Positions 1 to 8,393 of a stretch of 64,000 bases of DNA are shown in pieces. Source of the DNA: Mariniplasma anaerobium (lineage in GTDB: Bacteria > Bacillota_I > Bacilli_A > Acholeplasmatales > Acholeplasmataceae); assembly GCF_016865445.1 (NCBI RefSeq), contig NZ_AP024412.1:1488001-1552000 (forward strand), in the 5' to 3' direction. Made by a program: the position numbers and the translations under genes. The notes under the pieces are model-generated. The model did no database searches. It saw nothing but the letters and a program-made list of their open reading frames with translations, and was not told where the DNA came from. Numbering within the stretch: position 1 is the stretch's first letter; every line of letters starts with the position of its first letter.

Positions 1-699
1 TAAATATTTATATTCCGAGTCAACTGCAAATATTTCCATTTCATATGTTGAATCAATACTTGCTTGTAATAAAACTTTTTGTTTTTCTAAATCATCTGCT
101 ATTTTAAATTTTATTTGTTCATTGTGTACAACTACAGCTAATAACATCGTGACTATTGGGAATATAATCAAATAAATTAATGCTGTACTTTTTATTACAT
201 CAAAAGCCTGTGGCCATGGAATTGATAAAAATGATAATAAGGTTACAATATGTACAATAACCCCCATGATATAAAACTCAACATAACTAGGAACTTTAGG
301 TAATATTTTTCGAATATATCTCCAATTTAAACCAATAGCTGCTGATGTAACTATTGTTAATATACCTGCATAAATACCAGATCCACCAATATATAATCTA
401 TAGATAATTGCAACTACAGCTGCGACACTTGTAGGTATAGCTCCAAAAAATAGTCCAGTTACACTTAAAAGTACACTTCTTGTATCAAAAACAAGACCTT
501 CATCAAAAACAAAAGGATCAAGCATAATTAAAAACACTACCCCACCTAGAATTAAACCAATAAAAAATTGATTTCTAATTTTATATTTCTTTTTAGCACT
601 AGCTGTTGCAGCTGCGAATATGAAACCTAATCCAAAAAGCAATATTATATTTTGTACTAAACTATTTAATGTTCCTGTTAATAGTGCTTCATAAATCAT
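1..699 (-). CDS. 5TM-receptor (LytS/5TMR-LYT type) sensor protein, C-terminus outside window
   Basis: The frame is open from an ATG at 699 to the window edge (233 codons), with a good RBS (AAGGGTGAT) just upstream. The N-terminal 180 or so residues are five to six hydrophobic segments typical of the 5TMR-LYT sensor module. After the last membrane segment come a short charged linker and the start of what looks like a PAS domain (EKQKVLLQASIDSTYEMEIF). In this family the missing C-terminus is usually a histidine kinase, a GGDEF diguanylate cyclase or an EAL/HD-GYP output. Which one applies cannot be seen here. Because the window also carries a c-di-GMP riboswitch, a GGDEF output would be notable, but that is inference. 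Confidence 0.7.
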   Translation of the reverse strand, partial: MIYEALLTGTLNSLVQNIILLFGLGFIFAAATASAKKKYKIRNQFFIGLILGGVVFLIMLDPFVFDEGLVFDTRSVLLSVTGLFFGAIPTSVAAVVAIIYRLYIGGSGIYAGILTIVTSAAIGLNWRYIRKILPKVPSYVEFYIMGVIVHIVTLLSFLSIPWPQAFDVIKSTALIYLIIFPIVTMLLAVVVHNEQIKFKIADDLEKQKVLLQASIDSTYEMEIFAVDSEYKYL

Positions 700-745
700 A
701 ATATCACCCTTTTCAATTTAACCTCATTATACCATTATATACTAA

Positions 746-771
746 TAAAAAAGCCAAATTTTTATTTGGCT
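746..771 (-). terminator. Intrinsic terminator after degV-like gene
   Basis: The perfect 8-bp stem AGCCAAAT/ATTTGGCT with a TTTT loop at 752-771 is followed, on the minus strand, by a run of T. It lies just past the stop of the DegV-family gene. Confidence 0.8.
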
Positions 772-788
772 ATATATCTATTAAATTG

Positions 789-1664
789 TTATCTTTGTCT
801 ACCCATGAAAAATACTGCAATAGTCTTTGGTCCAGAATGTGCACCTACAACAGGCCCAACATATCCATATTCTATATGTTTTACACCAATTTGTTCTTGT
901 ATCAATTGTGCAATATATTCTGCATCCTTAAAATCATCACCATGTGAAATAAATATAGTTTGATTTTGAGGTTCAGTAATTGATTCTTTCATTAAATCTA
1001 CAAGGATTTGAAGAGATGTCTTTCTACCTCTAGCCTTTTTTATTGGAACGAGTTTACCTTCATTACTAACGTGCAATACAGGTTTAACTTTTAGTAATGA
1101 TCCTAATAAAGCTTGAGCTCCTGAAAGTCTTCCACCTCTTTTTAAAGTGCCTAAATCATCGACTGTAAACAGATGACATAAATTTAGTTTATGTTCTTCT
1201 ACCCATTTTGCAACATCAAGCATTGATAATCCTTCTTTTTGCTTTTGATAAGCATACCATATAAGTAAGCCTTGTCCCATAGAAGCTGATAGTGAATCAA
1301 CAACTACTATTTTTCTTTCTGGATATTTTTCGTTTAATTCCCCACTTGCAATAACAGAAGATTGATATGAACCAGAAAGCGCTGATGAAAAGGCAATATA
1401 TAAAATATCTTTACCTTCTTTTAATTTTTCTTCAAAGAATTCTAAGTAAGCTCCAACATTAACTAAAGAAGTTGTTGCAACTTTTTTGTCTCTTAATTTA
1501 TCATAAAAATCTTTGACGCTTATTTCTCTTTCATCTGGATAATGTCTATAAATATTGCCATCAATTTCTACTGAAAGTGGAACAACATCAACATTCATTT
1601 CCGTGACCATTTTAAGTGTTAAATCACTACAAGAGTCTGTAACTATTACATAAGAATCATTCAT
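789..1664 (-). CDS. DegV family fatty-acid-binding protein
   Basis: This 291-residue protein is full length for the DegV/FakB family, which binds a fatty acid and presents it to a FakA kinase for phosphorylation and phospholipid synthesis. The N-terminus VIVTDSCSDL is the family's first ligand-binding loop. The central FSSALSGSYQSS and later the GRLSGAQALLGSLLKVKPVL segments are the conserved fatty-acid and phosphate contacts. An RBS (AGGAAGG) precedes the ATG, and a terminator follows. It appears to be monocistronic. Acholeplasmas take up exogenous fatty acids, which suits this role. The fakA partner is not in the window. Confidence 0.9.
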   Translation of the reverse strand: MNDSYVIVTDSCSDLTLKMVTEMNVDVVPLSVEIDGNIYRHYPDEREISVKDFYDKLRDKKVATTSLVNVGAYLEFFEEKLKEGKDILYIAFSSALSGSYQSSVIASGELNEKYPERKIVVVDSLSASMGQGLLIWYAYQKQKEGLSMLDVAKWVEEHKLNLCHLFTVDDLGTLKRGGRLSGAQALLGSLLKVKPVLHVSNEGKLVPIKKARGRKTSLQILVDLMKESITEPQNQTIFISHGDDFKDAEYIAQLIQEQIGVKHIEYGYVGPVVGAHSGPKTIAVFFMGRQR

Positions 1665-1771
1665 ATAATAAACCTTCCTTTTGCTTATTTTTGGATCTAA
1701 AAAGCGTTTTATATAATTTTAAATATTTTATCATACAAATATTATTATTACAATATCAATAGCTTGTATGT

Positions 1772-2971
1772 TTATTCTAATTTTAGAGTTTTAGGAGTTT
1801 CAGATTTTTCTAGTGATCTGAAATATTCTAAACTAGATTTTAAAGTTGCTGCTAATGGTACTGCAAGTAATACTCCAACAAATCCAAAGATTCCTCCAAA
1901 GAATATGAGACTGGATAAAACTAATAGAGGATGCAATTGAACTTTATTTCCAAGAATAAGTGGCGATACAACACTACTTTCTATAGCTTGTTCAACAATT
2001 TGAAGAATTAAAATAATGATAATCGCTACAATATAAATAACTTGACTCTCGTTTGTTTGTGCAACTTCCAAATATTTTGTAAATAAAAATAGAATAGGTA
2101 TGGTTAGTCCTATCCAAGCACCTAAATATGGAATGATATTAAATATTCCCATAAGTAGTCCAAATAAGATTGCCATTTCAACTCCAAAATCTGGAACGAA
2201 AAAGGATAATATACTAAGACTAATCATAAAATAGATAGCAATTAAACCAATCATGATGCCTTGCCCTTTTAAATAGTTTTTAACTGAAGTTTCAGTTCTT
2301 GTTCCTAAAGCTTCAAGATGTGGTTGGATTTTTTTAGGAAAAACACTTTGAATGCCAGTGAATATATATGTTTTTTCTTTAATTAAATAAAATAAGAACA
2401 CTGGAGTTAATATTAAAATCATTAAGGCTTGAAAAATGGATGCTGTAAGATTTGTTATAAATGTCATCATTTGTGCAAATAAATCAAATATTTTATCAAC
2501 TGACAAACCACTTGTCGTAAGTTCATTAATTAAATTTGATATCTCTTGACTATCTAAATATGATTCTAAAAATGTTTTTACAGAATCAATAATTGTTGTA
2601 ATCCAATTGGCATCAAGCAATGATATCAAACTGTCAAATATAGACGTTACTTGTGTAAATAAATTAATAATAACTACTACAAATAATCCAATAATTAAAA
2701 TAAGACCTATAAAGATACTTAAAATAATACTTAAGTTTCTTTTAATGTGAAGTTTATGCTCAATCAGTCTAGCTAGTGGACTGATAATGAAACTTAAGAA
2801 AAAGGCTATAGAAAAAGGAATAACGATTGCTTTAAAAGCATTTGATATGTTTGCCATAGCTTGACCTGCAAGTAATTTTAAAACATATATACCTAAAAGT
2901 GAAAGCACTGTTATAGATACAATAATTAATGCTTTAATAAGTCTTTCTTTTTTTATTTTTTGCGTTGCCAT
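1772..2971 (-). CDS. AI-2E family transporter (PerM/YtvI-like)
   Basis: This 399-residue integral membrane protein has about eight hydrophobic helices, arranged as two or three near the N-terminus, a long soluble middle loop (about residues 115-190) and a C-terminal helical bundle. The C-terminal half carries family-like stretches such as GIFNIIPYLGAWIGLTIP and VVSPLILGNKVQLHPLLVL. Members include AI-2 exporters, YtvI and Na+/H+ antiporters, so the substrate cannot be named. A strong RBS (GGAGGG) lies 6-8 nt before the ATG. It is flanked by degV and a small membrane protein on the same strand, with gaps long enough for separate transcription. Confidence 0.85.
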   Translation of the reverse strand: MATQKIKKERLIKALIIVSITVLSLLGIYVLKLLAGQAMANISNAFKAIVIPFSIAFFLSFIISPLARLIEHKLHIKRNLSIILSIFIGLILIIGLFVVVIINLFTQVTSIFDSLISLLDANWITTIIDSVKTFLESYLDSQEISNLINELTTSGLSVDKIFDLFAQMMTFITNLTASIFQALMILILTPVFLFYLIKEKTYIFTGIQSVFPKKIQPHLEALGTRTETSVKNYLKGQGIMIGLIAIYFMISLSILSFFVPDFGVEMAILFGLLMGIFNIIPYLGAWIGLTIPILFLFTKYLEVAQTNESQVIYIVAIIIILILQIVEQAIESSVVSPLILGNKVQLHPLLVLSSLIFFGGIFGFVGVLLAVPLAATLKSSLEYFRSLEKSETPKTLKLE

Positions 2972-3044
2972 GATAAACCCTCCATTTGGATCACTTAAAC
3001 TCTATACTTAAGTTTAATATATTCTACATTCTATTTTACCATAT

Positions 3045-3067
3045 AAAAAGACTCCAATAGCGGAGTC
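3045..3067 (-). terminator. Intrinsic terminator
   Basis: The hairpin GACTCC-AATAGC-GGAGTC at 3050-3067 is followed by a T run on the minus strand. It ends the transcript of the small membrane protein gene at 3092-3529. Confidence 0.8.
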
Positions 3068-3091
3068 CTTTATTTTTTAATATAAAAATGA

Positions 3092-3529
3092 TTATTCCAT
3101 AAAATACATATCTTTGATAAGTGCTTTATTTGGATAATCTTTTTTGTAACATATTTCTATTTCGTCACCTTTTCTTATAGTTCGAACATACTTCCACGCC
3201 CATAGGGAATTGGTTTTTTTATATTCTATGCCATTAACATTATATGTAAATACAATCATTTTTCTTGATCTCATATACCAAATCAATGATACAGTTGCTT
3301 TTGTAGTCTCTAAATCTACCTTGTTAAAAGATTTAAAACTCATAATAAGGAATAAAACTAATATCACTTCAACTACAATTAACGCAGCCATTAGATATAC
3401 GAACCACATCATTTCAGAATCAAAAATTAAAACACCAATAATAACAAGTGCTGATACAATCATTGCAAAAAACAGTGACATTAAATTACCATTATTTTTA
3501 AAAGCTTTTTTCATACTAAATGTATGCAT
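3092..3529 (-). CDS. Small two-TM membrane protein, DUF3592-like
   Basis: The product has 145 residues, with two hydrophobic helices at about 17-37 and 42-64 followed by a soluble domain. The soluble part contains FTYNVNGIEYKKT and ends with a GDEIEICYKKDYPNKALI motif. That pattern (a Y.vnG..y strand, then GD.v.vyY...nP..a) resembles DUF3592 domains. The first ATG is chosen because AGAGGAAC lies 7 nt upstream. Function is unknown. A paralogue-like architecture is not evident elsewhere in the window. Confidence 0.6.
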   Translation of the reverse strand: MHTFSMKKAFKNNGNLMSLFFAMIVSALVIIGVLIFDSEMMWFVYLMAALIVVEVILVLFLIMSFKSFNKVDLETTKATVSLIWYMRSRKMIVFTYNVNGIEYKKTNSLWAWKYVRTIRKGDEIEICYKKDYPNKALIKDMYFME

Positions 3530-3630
3530 AATGTTCCTCTTTCTTTTACTTATTTTAAAATCTTTGTTTAGATGAGCCTTTGCTTAATTATATCAAATAA
3601 AGATATATACTTCAATATAGGTTTTATATA

Positions 3631-3661
3631 TAAAAAAAGACTTGAGTCAACCTCATGTCTT
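3631..3661 (-). terminator. Terminator-like hairpin at the outer edge of the repeat island
   Basis: The stem AAGACTTGAG/CTCATGTCTT has one mismatch and sits next to a run of seven A, which reads as a T run on the minus strand. It lies directly outside the left repeat unit and downstream of the acyltransferase gene. Confidence 0.55.
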
Positions 3662-3674
3662 ATATTTAATATTT

Positions 3675-3865
3675 GGGTTGTATGACCTATTTTGCTACAA
3701 TTTTACACCCCTTACAGAAATTTTTACACCCCCACCCTAAAAAATTGCACCCCTAAATTATGGCTTAGTTTAGAGGTTTTATTTTACAACTTTTTTTAAC
3801 GTGAAATTCTTTGTGTAAAAATAGGTTATTCCACTATCTGCTTTGTGTTGGGTATCGAACTCCAG
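3675..3865. repeat. Degenerate repeat unit, left type, copy A
   Basis: The unit starts with a 37-bp stretch (about 3675-3711) repeated identically at 6842-6878. It contains the arm CCTATTTTGCTACAATTTTA at 3686-3705 and three TTTACACCCC-like direct repeats. Its far side has an inverted relative of the arm (AAAAATAGGTTATTCC) and a tail GTTGGGTATCGAACTCCAG, matched at 6945-6960 with a few changes. It has no coding capacity. Several short direct repeats close to an end are typical of IS21-like termini, but a miniature element is equally possible. The rest of the 3530-3931 gap shows nothing else. Confidence 0.55.
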
Positions 3866-3931
3866 TTTTGAAAATATATATAAGAAGAAGTAAAAAATAC
3901 AATTGCTCAAAGTATACAACTTTTGCATTTT

Positions 3932-4894
3932 CTATACTTTTGGTATGAATCTGGAAATTTTTGTTTTCGTCACCAATAAGTGTACTACAATTACAACAAT
4001 GAGTCCGATAATCATTGTGCCGATAGGTCCAAATTGATTGGCATTTAAAAACAAAATACTATAGCCAAAAATAATCCATTGCAAGATATATATTTGAGTA
4101 ATATTTTCACTCCACATTGACAAGATTTTTGGATAACCAAACTTTTTAGTAAGCCCATATATTATTAAAAAATAAACAAATACAAAAGCAGTAATCAGAA
4201 AATGCAAATCAAAAGTGTGCTGTGGATAATCAAAAATAGTATGTTGGCCAATAGTTAAAACTCCAATTAGAGTCAGGATGAATGACGCTAGTACCAATTT
4301 AATTATTTTTTTCTTATTTAATGACAAAAGTGTATTAGATAAATACATACCAAGCATTGGATAAATAATCCATGGAAAAACCGGAAAACTTACGAGTTCA
4401 CTCGAACCGATAAATGGGTCTGTTAGATAATTAAAATCATTCCAAAGATATGGTGAAACAAAAGCAATTAGAATCATAATAGTTGGAAATAGAAACTTAT
4501 TACTAGCAATTTTACGTAGTCCAGCAAGAATTATAAAACTTAATCCCGCTAATTGTAATATGTCTATTTCAAATAAAAGTTCAAATGCTTTACTGTCCTT
4601 TGCAATGAGCAATGGAATAGTGAATCTTACAAAGTTCAAAAGATAACCAAGTGCAAGTAATTTTAATCCTCTAAACATTAATACTTTATTAGGCCGCTTG
4701 CTTTGCATTAAAAAGATTCCTAAAACAACCATAAATACAGGGGCTGCTGGCCATGTTCCTAATGCCACAAATATTACAGAAATAATATTGTTTGAGTCTC
4801 CTGCACCCATTTCATGAACCAAAAAAGCGTGTTGCATGATCATAAAAAAAATAGCTAGACCCCTTAGTGTATCTAAATACTCAACTCTTTTCAT
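3932..4894 (-). CDS. Multi-TM acyltransferase-like protein (HGSNAT/DUF1624 type)
   Basis: This 320-residue protein has about nine to ten hydrophobic helices. The N-terminus (YLDTLRGLAIFFMIMQHAFL) has the conserved Arg-Gly and His of DUF1624/HGSNAT-like and acyltransferase-3-like membrane proteins, which move acyl groups onto sugars or lipids. It overlaps the MerR-family regulator upstream by 14 bp, so the two are co-transcribed and probably functionally linked. The RBS GAAGGTG lies 4-5 nt before the ATG. It sits within a repeat-bracketed accessory segment, which suggests acquired cargo. The substrate is unknown. Confidence 0.65.
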   Translation of the reverse strand: MKRVEYLDTLRGLAIFFMIMQHAFLVHEMGAGDSNNIISVIFVALGTWPAAPVFMVVLGIFLMQSKRPNKVLMFRGLKLLALGYLLNFVRFTIPLLIAKDSKAFELLFEIDILQLAGLSFIILAGLRKIASNKFLFPTIMILIAFVSPYLWNDFNYLTDPFIGSSELVSFPVFPWIIYPMLGMYLSNTLLSLNKKKIIKLVLASFILTLIGVLTIGQHTIFDYPQHTFDLHFLITAFVFVYFLIIYGLTKKFGYPKILSMWSENITQIYILQWIIFGYSILFLNANQFGPIGTMIIGLIVVIVVHLLVTKTKISRFIPKV

Positions 4895-5648
4895 TTTTCA
4901 CCTTCATCATTATTTTTATTGTTACTGAATCGCTACTTGTTATTGAAGCTTGATGCAAATCTTGTATCAATAATGGCCCTTCAGTTTCAATAGACATCTT
5001 TTTTATTTGCTTTAAAAATTGTGCAACTTTCTTCTCTGCTTTTTGATAACTATTAACATTTTCCATTTTATAAATATACTTGCCTTGACTCAATGTATAA
5101 TCAAAATTTCTTTCATCTTCTACGCAGACATAATATTTCGATTCATCATATATTTGTACTGTATTTAGCAGATTATAATTACTATATTCTTTGATTATTT
5201 GAAGCATATCTTGTGCATTAATATTGTGATGATGCTCATAGCTATTTAATATCTTAAGTTTTACTTCATTCAACTCAGCATATCTAAAACTTTCGTTGTT
5301 TTCTTTTACTTCATCTAGAACTTGTATTGTTGTTTCAATTGCTTTTTTCAAGTCTTTTAGTTTTACAATATGCTTTTCAATGTCATCTTTTTTCTCAGTT
5401 AATATGGATAAGTAATCTGCTTTCATATTAGTTTTCTTTAATATAGAAATATCTTTAACCGAAATATCTAGTTCTCTAAAAAATAAGATGTGAAGCATTT
5501 CATAGATTTCATTGATCCCATACATCCGATATCCATTTTTTTCAATGAATGCTGGATCAAAGATTCCTTTCTCTTCAAAATATCTAATTTGATGTGTTGA
5601 TATTCCCATTATAGATGCTAATTGACTAATTTTGATATATCCATTCAT
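4881..5648 (-). CDS. MerR family transcriptional regulator
   Basis: The 255-residue product has an N-terminal MerR winged-helix domain: KISQLASIMGISTHQIRYFEEKGIF is the helix-turn-helix and wing, followed by YRMYGINEIYEMLHILFFRELDISVKDI. A coiled coil follows at about 78-115. The C-terminal part (about 130-255) looks like an effector-binding fold of the BmrR/GyrI kind. The RBS GGAGG lies 7 nt upstream of the ATG. It overlaps the acyltransferase gene, its likely target. No metal-binding Cys pattern is visible, so a small organic ligand is more likely than a metal. Confidence 0.85.
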   Translation of the reverse strand: MNGYIKISQLASIMGISTHQIRYFEEKGIFDPAFIEKNGYRMYGINEIYEMLHILFFRELDISVKDISILKKTNMKADYLSILTEKKDDIEKHIVKLKDLKKAIETTIQVLDEVKENNESFRYAELNEVKLKILNSYEHHHNINAQDMLQIIKEYSNYNLLNTVQIYDESKYYVCVEDERNFDYTLSQGKYIYKMENVNSYQKAEKKVAQFLKQIKKMSIETEGPLLIQDLHQASITSSDSVTIKIMMKVKNEKS

Positions 5649-5681
5649 ACGAATCCTCCAATCCTATATAAATATTAAAAT

Positions 5682-6485
5682 TTATCTTTTTGATGGTATG
5701 AAATATATAAACCATGAAAACCAAAGCAAATTTAACAATATAAAATAATTCTCACCATGGATGAATACATTTCTTATATCGTTTATATAAACAAAACCAA
5801 TCAATCCAAGTAAACCTAACCACCAATATCTATTCAATGTTAATTTAGGTCTACTCTCACCGTTAAGATATTTTGACATAAAAAACCATGTTCTTTTCTT
5901 AAAAACCAGTTGCATTAAAAAACTCTTTCTTTTTTTAATCGTCTTAAATCCAATTCTTTCATAGAGTTTAACTGCTCCTTGATTCGTACCAGCTACATAT
6001 AATGTAACTTTATCGATTTCATCTAAACGATTTGCTTCATCAAATACTTTTTCTAACAATTTTGTTCCAATGCCATGCCCTCTTGCTCTCTCTGATACAG
6101 CAATATGCTCTATATAATATTCACCTTTATTCGTAGAGTCTGATAGCAGTATCATAGCAAATCTTAATTTGATTACATTTCTTAGTCCGTACTTTTTTTC
6201 TAAATAGAAAAACGAAGTTTTGTTTGTGTTGTTGACTTTTGCCTTATTGGAATATGTTGCTTTAACAACGCCAACAACTTCATTTTTAATCGTAGCAACA
6301 AAATATCCATCTTGCGGTTGATTATCAAATAATAAAGCATCCATCATATAAGATTTTAAGTTGTTAGTTTCTAAGTTCGTTAGTTTTTTAAATTTACTCT
6401 CAAATGACAATATTAAGATATCGACTACTTGACTATAATCGGCAATTTTATACGGCCTGATTTCAATATTTTCTTTATTTATCAT
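5682..6485 (-). CDS. GNAT N-acetyltransferase with C-terminal membrane segments
   Basis: Residues 1-195 form a GNAT domain. The acetyl-CoA loop is seen as YIEHIAVSERARGHGIGTKLLEKV (motif A, R-x-x-G-x-G), with AGTNQGAVKLYERIGFKTIKK as motif B. Residues 215-260 hold two hydrophobic segments, so the enzyme is probably membrane anchored, which is uncommon for GNATs. The RBS GGAG lies 10 nt before the ATG. It lies upstream of the MerR gene on the same strand with a 33-nt gap, within the first cargo group. The acceptor is unknown. Confidence 0.8.
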   Translation of the reverse strand: MINKENIEIRPYKIADYSQVVDILILSFESKFKKLTNLETNNLKSYMMDALLFDNQPQDGYFVATIKNEVVGVVKATYSNKAKVNNTNKTSFFYLEKKYGLRNVIKLRFAMILLSDSTNKGEYYIEHIAVSERARGHGIGTKLLEKVFDEANRLDEIDKVTLYVAGTNQGAVKLYERIGFKTIKKRKSFLMQLVFKKRTWFFMSKYLNGESRPKLTLNRYWWLGLLGLIGFVYINDIRNVFIHGENYFILLNLLWFSWFIYFIPSKR

Positions 6486-6637
6486 AGCATTATTTCTCCT
6501 TTTAGAATTAAATATAAGTTTTTCTATTATGATATTGTGTTGAAATATATCTTATTATAAACCTTTAGTCTGACCTAATGTCAATGAATTTAACTAAATT
6601 ATAGCATATAAGAATACTATGTTGCTAACGTATCAGT

Positions 6638-6745
6638 AAATCGTGTATATCCATTTTAAATCGTGTATTTCAAAATGTAATCGTGTAGCGGACTTTAAAA
6701 TTCTACTAAAATTGTATCAAAATAGGGTATTATCTACCTATGGAG
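6638..6745. repeat. Degenerate repeat unit, right type, copy 1
   Basis: There are three ATCGTGTA direct repeats spaced about 20-23 bp (6640-6688), then the arm TAAAATTGTATCAAAATAGG at 6707-6726. That arm is the inverted counterpart of CCTATTTTGCTACAATTTTA at 3686-3705, with one mismatch in 20. The triple-repeat block recurs at 8997-9043 with near identity. It sits in a 489-bp non-coding gap after the GNAT gene; the remainder of that gap is featureless AT-rich DNA plus the hairpin and left-type copy B listed next. Confidence 0.55.
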
Positions 6746-6794
6746 TTACCTATTTTAGCACAATACTTAAATATAGAAATGGCTAAATAAAAGC

Positions 6795-6828
6795 ATAAAA
6801 AAGGTTTGATACCGAATGTATCAGACCT
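6795..6828 (-). terminator. Hairpin shared with the tRNA-cluster terminator
   Basis: The stem AGGTTTGATAC/GTATCAGACCT has a 5-nt loop and follows a run of A. The same hairpin, slightly changed, is at 9143-9169. In both places it follows a right-type repeat, so it may be part of the repeat family. As an intrinsic terminator it would act on the minus strand for the genes at 6975-8024. Confidence 0.5.
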
Positions 6829-6841
6829 ATTCTACTCTTAT

Positions 6842-6960
6842 GGGTTGTATGACCTATTTTGCTACAATTTTACACCCCTAGCGGAAATTTTTTAGTGCTA
6901 ATTTCCTTATGTCAAAATAGATTATTCTACTACCTACTTATTGTTGGGTATCAAACTCTA
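6842..6960. repeat. Degenerate repeat unit, left type, copy B
   Basis: This is a shorter version of the unit at 3675-3865. The first 37 bp are identical, including the arm at 6853-6872. The middle is deleted by about 70-90 bp, and the tail (TTGTTGGGTATCAAACTCTA) matches copy A with a few substitutions. It has no coding capacity. Confidence 0.55.
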
Positions 6961-6974
6961 ATTTAGTTATATTA

Positions 6975-7151
6975 TCAATTCTTCTTTGTACTAGTCAAAA
7001 TTCCGAATACGATAACCAGTAAAGCAACGATTATTGACATGATTATTTCTAAAACTAAACTAGAGATATTTGGATAAATATTTTCAAGCAATATCCCGCC
7101 ACTCAACATAACGACAAATACAATTAATGCTAGTAATATAATTTTCTTCAT
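6975..7151 (-). CDS. Small two-TM membrane protein (58 residues)
   Basis: The ORF starts at ATG 7151 with a near-perfect RBS (TAGGAGGA, 5-6 nt upstream) and ends at TGA. It encodes 58 residues beginning MKKIILLALIVF. Two hydrophobic helices (about 3-21 and 30-51) are joined by a short polar loop (ENIYPN). It is the last gene of the second cargo group, 30 bp after the 280-residue membrane protein. Strong RBS, compact ORF and operon position support a real gene. The family is not recognised. Confidence 0.65.
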   Translation of the reverse strand: MKKIILLALIVFVVMLSGGILLENIYPNISSLVLEIIMSIIVALLVIVFGILTSTKKN

Positions 7152-7181
7152 TTTATCCTCCTAAACAATAGATATTCTAAG

Positions 7182-8024
7182 TCAATCAACATTCAATATT
7201 TCTTTTTCTTGTTCTGTCAAAACCCCTTTTACAAGTACTCTGTTTAAATATATCAAAGGATAATTCATTAATATTGGTATGATCATTAATAGAGTGATTG
7301 AGTCTGGTGGCTCTATTGCTTTGATACCTATAGTTGCTAAGAACGAAAGATGTAAAAGAATCTGTCCAATAATATATATTCTTTTTAACCTAAGTCCATC
7401 CATGAGTTGGTGTTTTACTATTCGAACAAATGTTTTTTTGTTTGATACTTGAAATCTTCTATATAGATATATCGCTAGAATAGCTACTAATCCATTTATA
7501 AAAATATCGTGGAACTCCAGTTTCGGTACTTCTAAATAGTGTATACTTCCAATCAAGAACCCTAGAGTAAATATTGATAAACCTGTTTCGTTTCGATATT
7601 TATTTTTCTCTTTAGCTAGGTCAATATCACTCATTACTTGATCCATGCTATTTAAATATAAATCTTTGTATCGAATGACTTGTGTCTTCCCACTTAGTAA
7701 AAAATACTCAACGGTACTTATCGTTAAAACTATACTTCCCAATATTAATAATGCTATAGTCAAGGATACCGATTGCAATAAACCTAATGTAATATATGTT
7801 AGCGCAAATTTAAGTATAAATACTATATAGTGAAGAACTTTGATTATTGCAGAGTCTTTTCGAGTATGGTTTAATTGGGTTGTTAGAAAAACATAATAAA
7901 GCATTGGTAAAAACCAGTATGCTAGGACTGAAATATTGTTTTCATCTTTAATCACCCATGTTGATAATAACAATATAAGTACATAAAATATCAGATTTTG
8001 CATATATACTCGTTTCAGTACCAC
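7182..8024 (-). CDS. Multi-TM membrane protein of unknown function
   Basis: The product has 280 residues and about seven hydrophobic helices in two groups (about 8-120 and 150-265), separated by a charged cytoplasmic stretch around 125-145 (YLNSMDQVMSDIDLAKEKNKYRNET). The start is a GTG at 8024, chosen because GAGGAGGT lies 7-9 nt upstream. No conserved motif is recognised. It is flanked by other small membrane proteins on the same strand in the second repeat-bracketed group. A transporter permease or an immunity-type membrane protein are possibilities, but neither is supported by a motif. Confidence 0.65.
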   Translation of the reverse strand: MVLKRVYMQNLIFYVLILLLSTWVIKDENNISVLAYWFLPMLYYVFLTTQLNHTRKDSAIIKVLHYIVFILKFALTYITLGLLQSVSLTIALLILGSIVLTISTVEYFLLSGKTQVIRYKDLYLNSMDQVMSDIDLAKEKNKYRNETGLSIFTLGFLIGSIHYLEVPKLEFHDIFINGLVAILAIYLYRRFQVSNKKTFVRIVKHQLMDGLRLKRIYIIGQILLHLSFLATIGIKAIEPPDSITLLMIIPILMNYPLIYLNRVLVKGVLTEQEKEILNVD

Positions 8025-8060
8025 TAAAACTACCTCCTCAAAATGGATATTTACTTGTTT

Positions 8061-8393
8061 TTAATCAACTTGAATCACCATAGATAATATAATGAAAATG
8101 GTAAAATCAAATAAAATGAAGCTTGGTAAATTTGCTAACAAGAATACTTTTGATTTATCCATAATACTAATATTTTGTCGCTCATACTTTTTATAGAAAT
8201 AGAATGAAAGTCCTACGCTAATAATTATTCCAGTTGCTAAATATGGTATTAAGTATAGAAAATCTATAAGATTCGCACTGATTGGGTAGGTACTCATTTT
8301 AATCAAGTAAGCAATGAGTGCAATTACTAAATATAAGCCGTTCACAATTAGAATTAGATACAGTATTCCTTTGTTGCTATTATTGTTTTTCAT
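8061..8393 (-). CDS. Small three-TM membrane protein
   Basis: The product has 110 residues with three hydrophobic helices (about 9-31, 42-66 and 85-107). The N-terminus is Asn/Lys-rich and cytoplasmic. The RBS GAGGAG is 8 nt before the ATG. The ATG overlaps the stop of the upstream metalloprotease-like reading frame by 4 bp, which suggests translational coupling to a protein that is now frameshifted. The family is unknown. Confidence 0.6.
   Translation of the reverse strand: MKNNNSNKGILYLILIVNGLYLVIALIAYLIKMSTYPISANLIDFLYLIPYLATGIIISVGLSFYFYKKYERQNISIMDKSKVFLLANLPSFILFDFTIFIILSMVIQVD

Noticed and set aside
3841-3870. GTTGGGTATCGAACTCCAG resembles a tRNA T-arm and 3' end
   Set aside because: No matching acceptor, D or anticodon stems nearby, and copy B at 6945 does not keep the T-loop; treated as part of the repeat tail.
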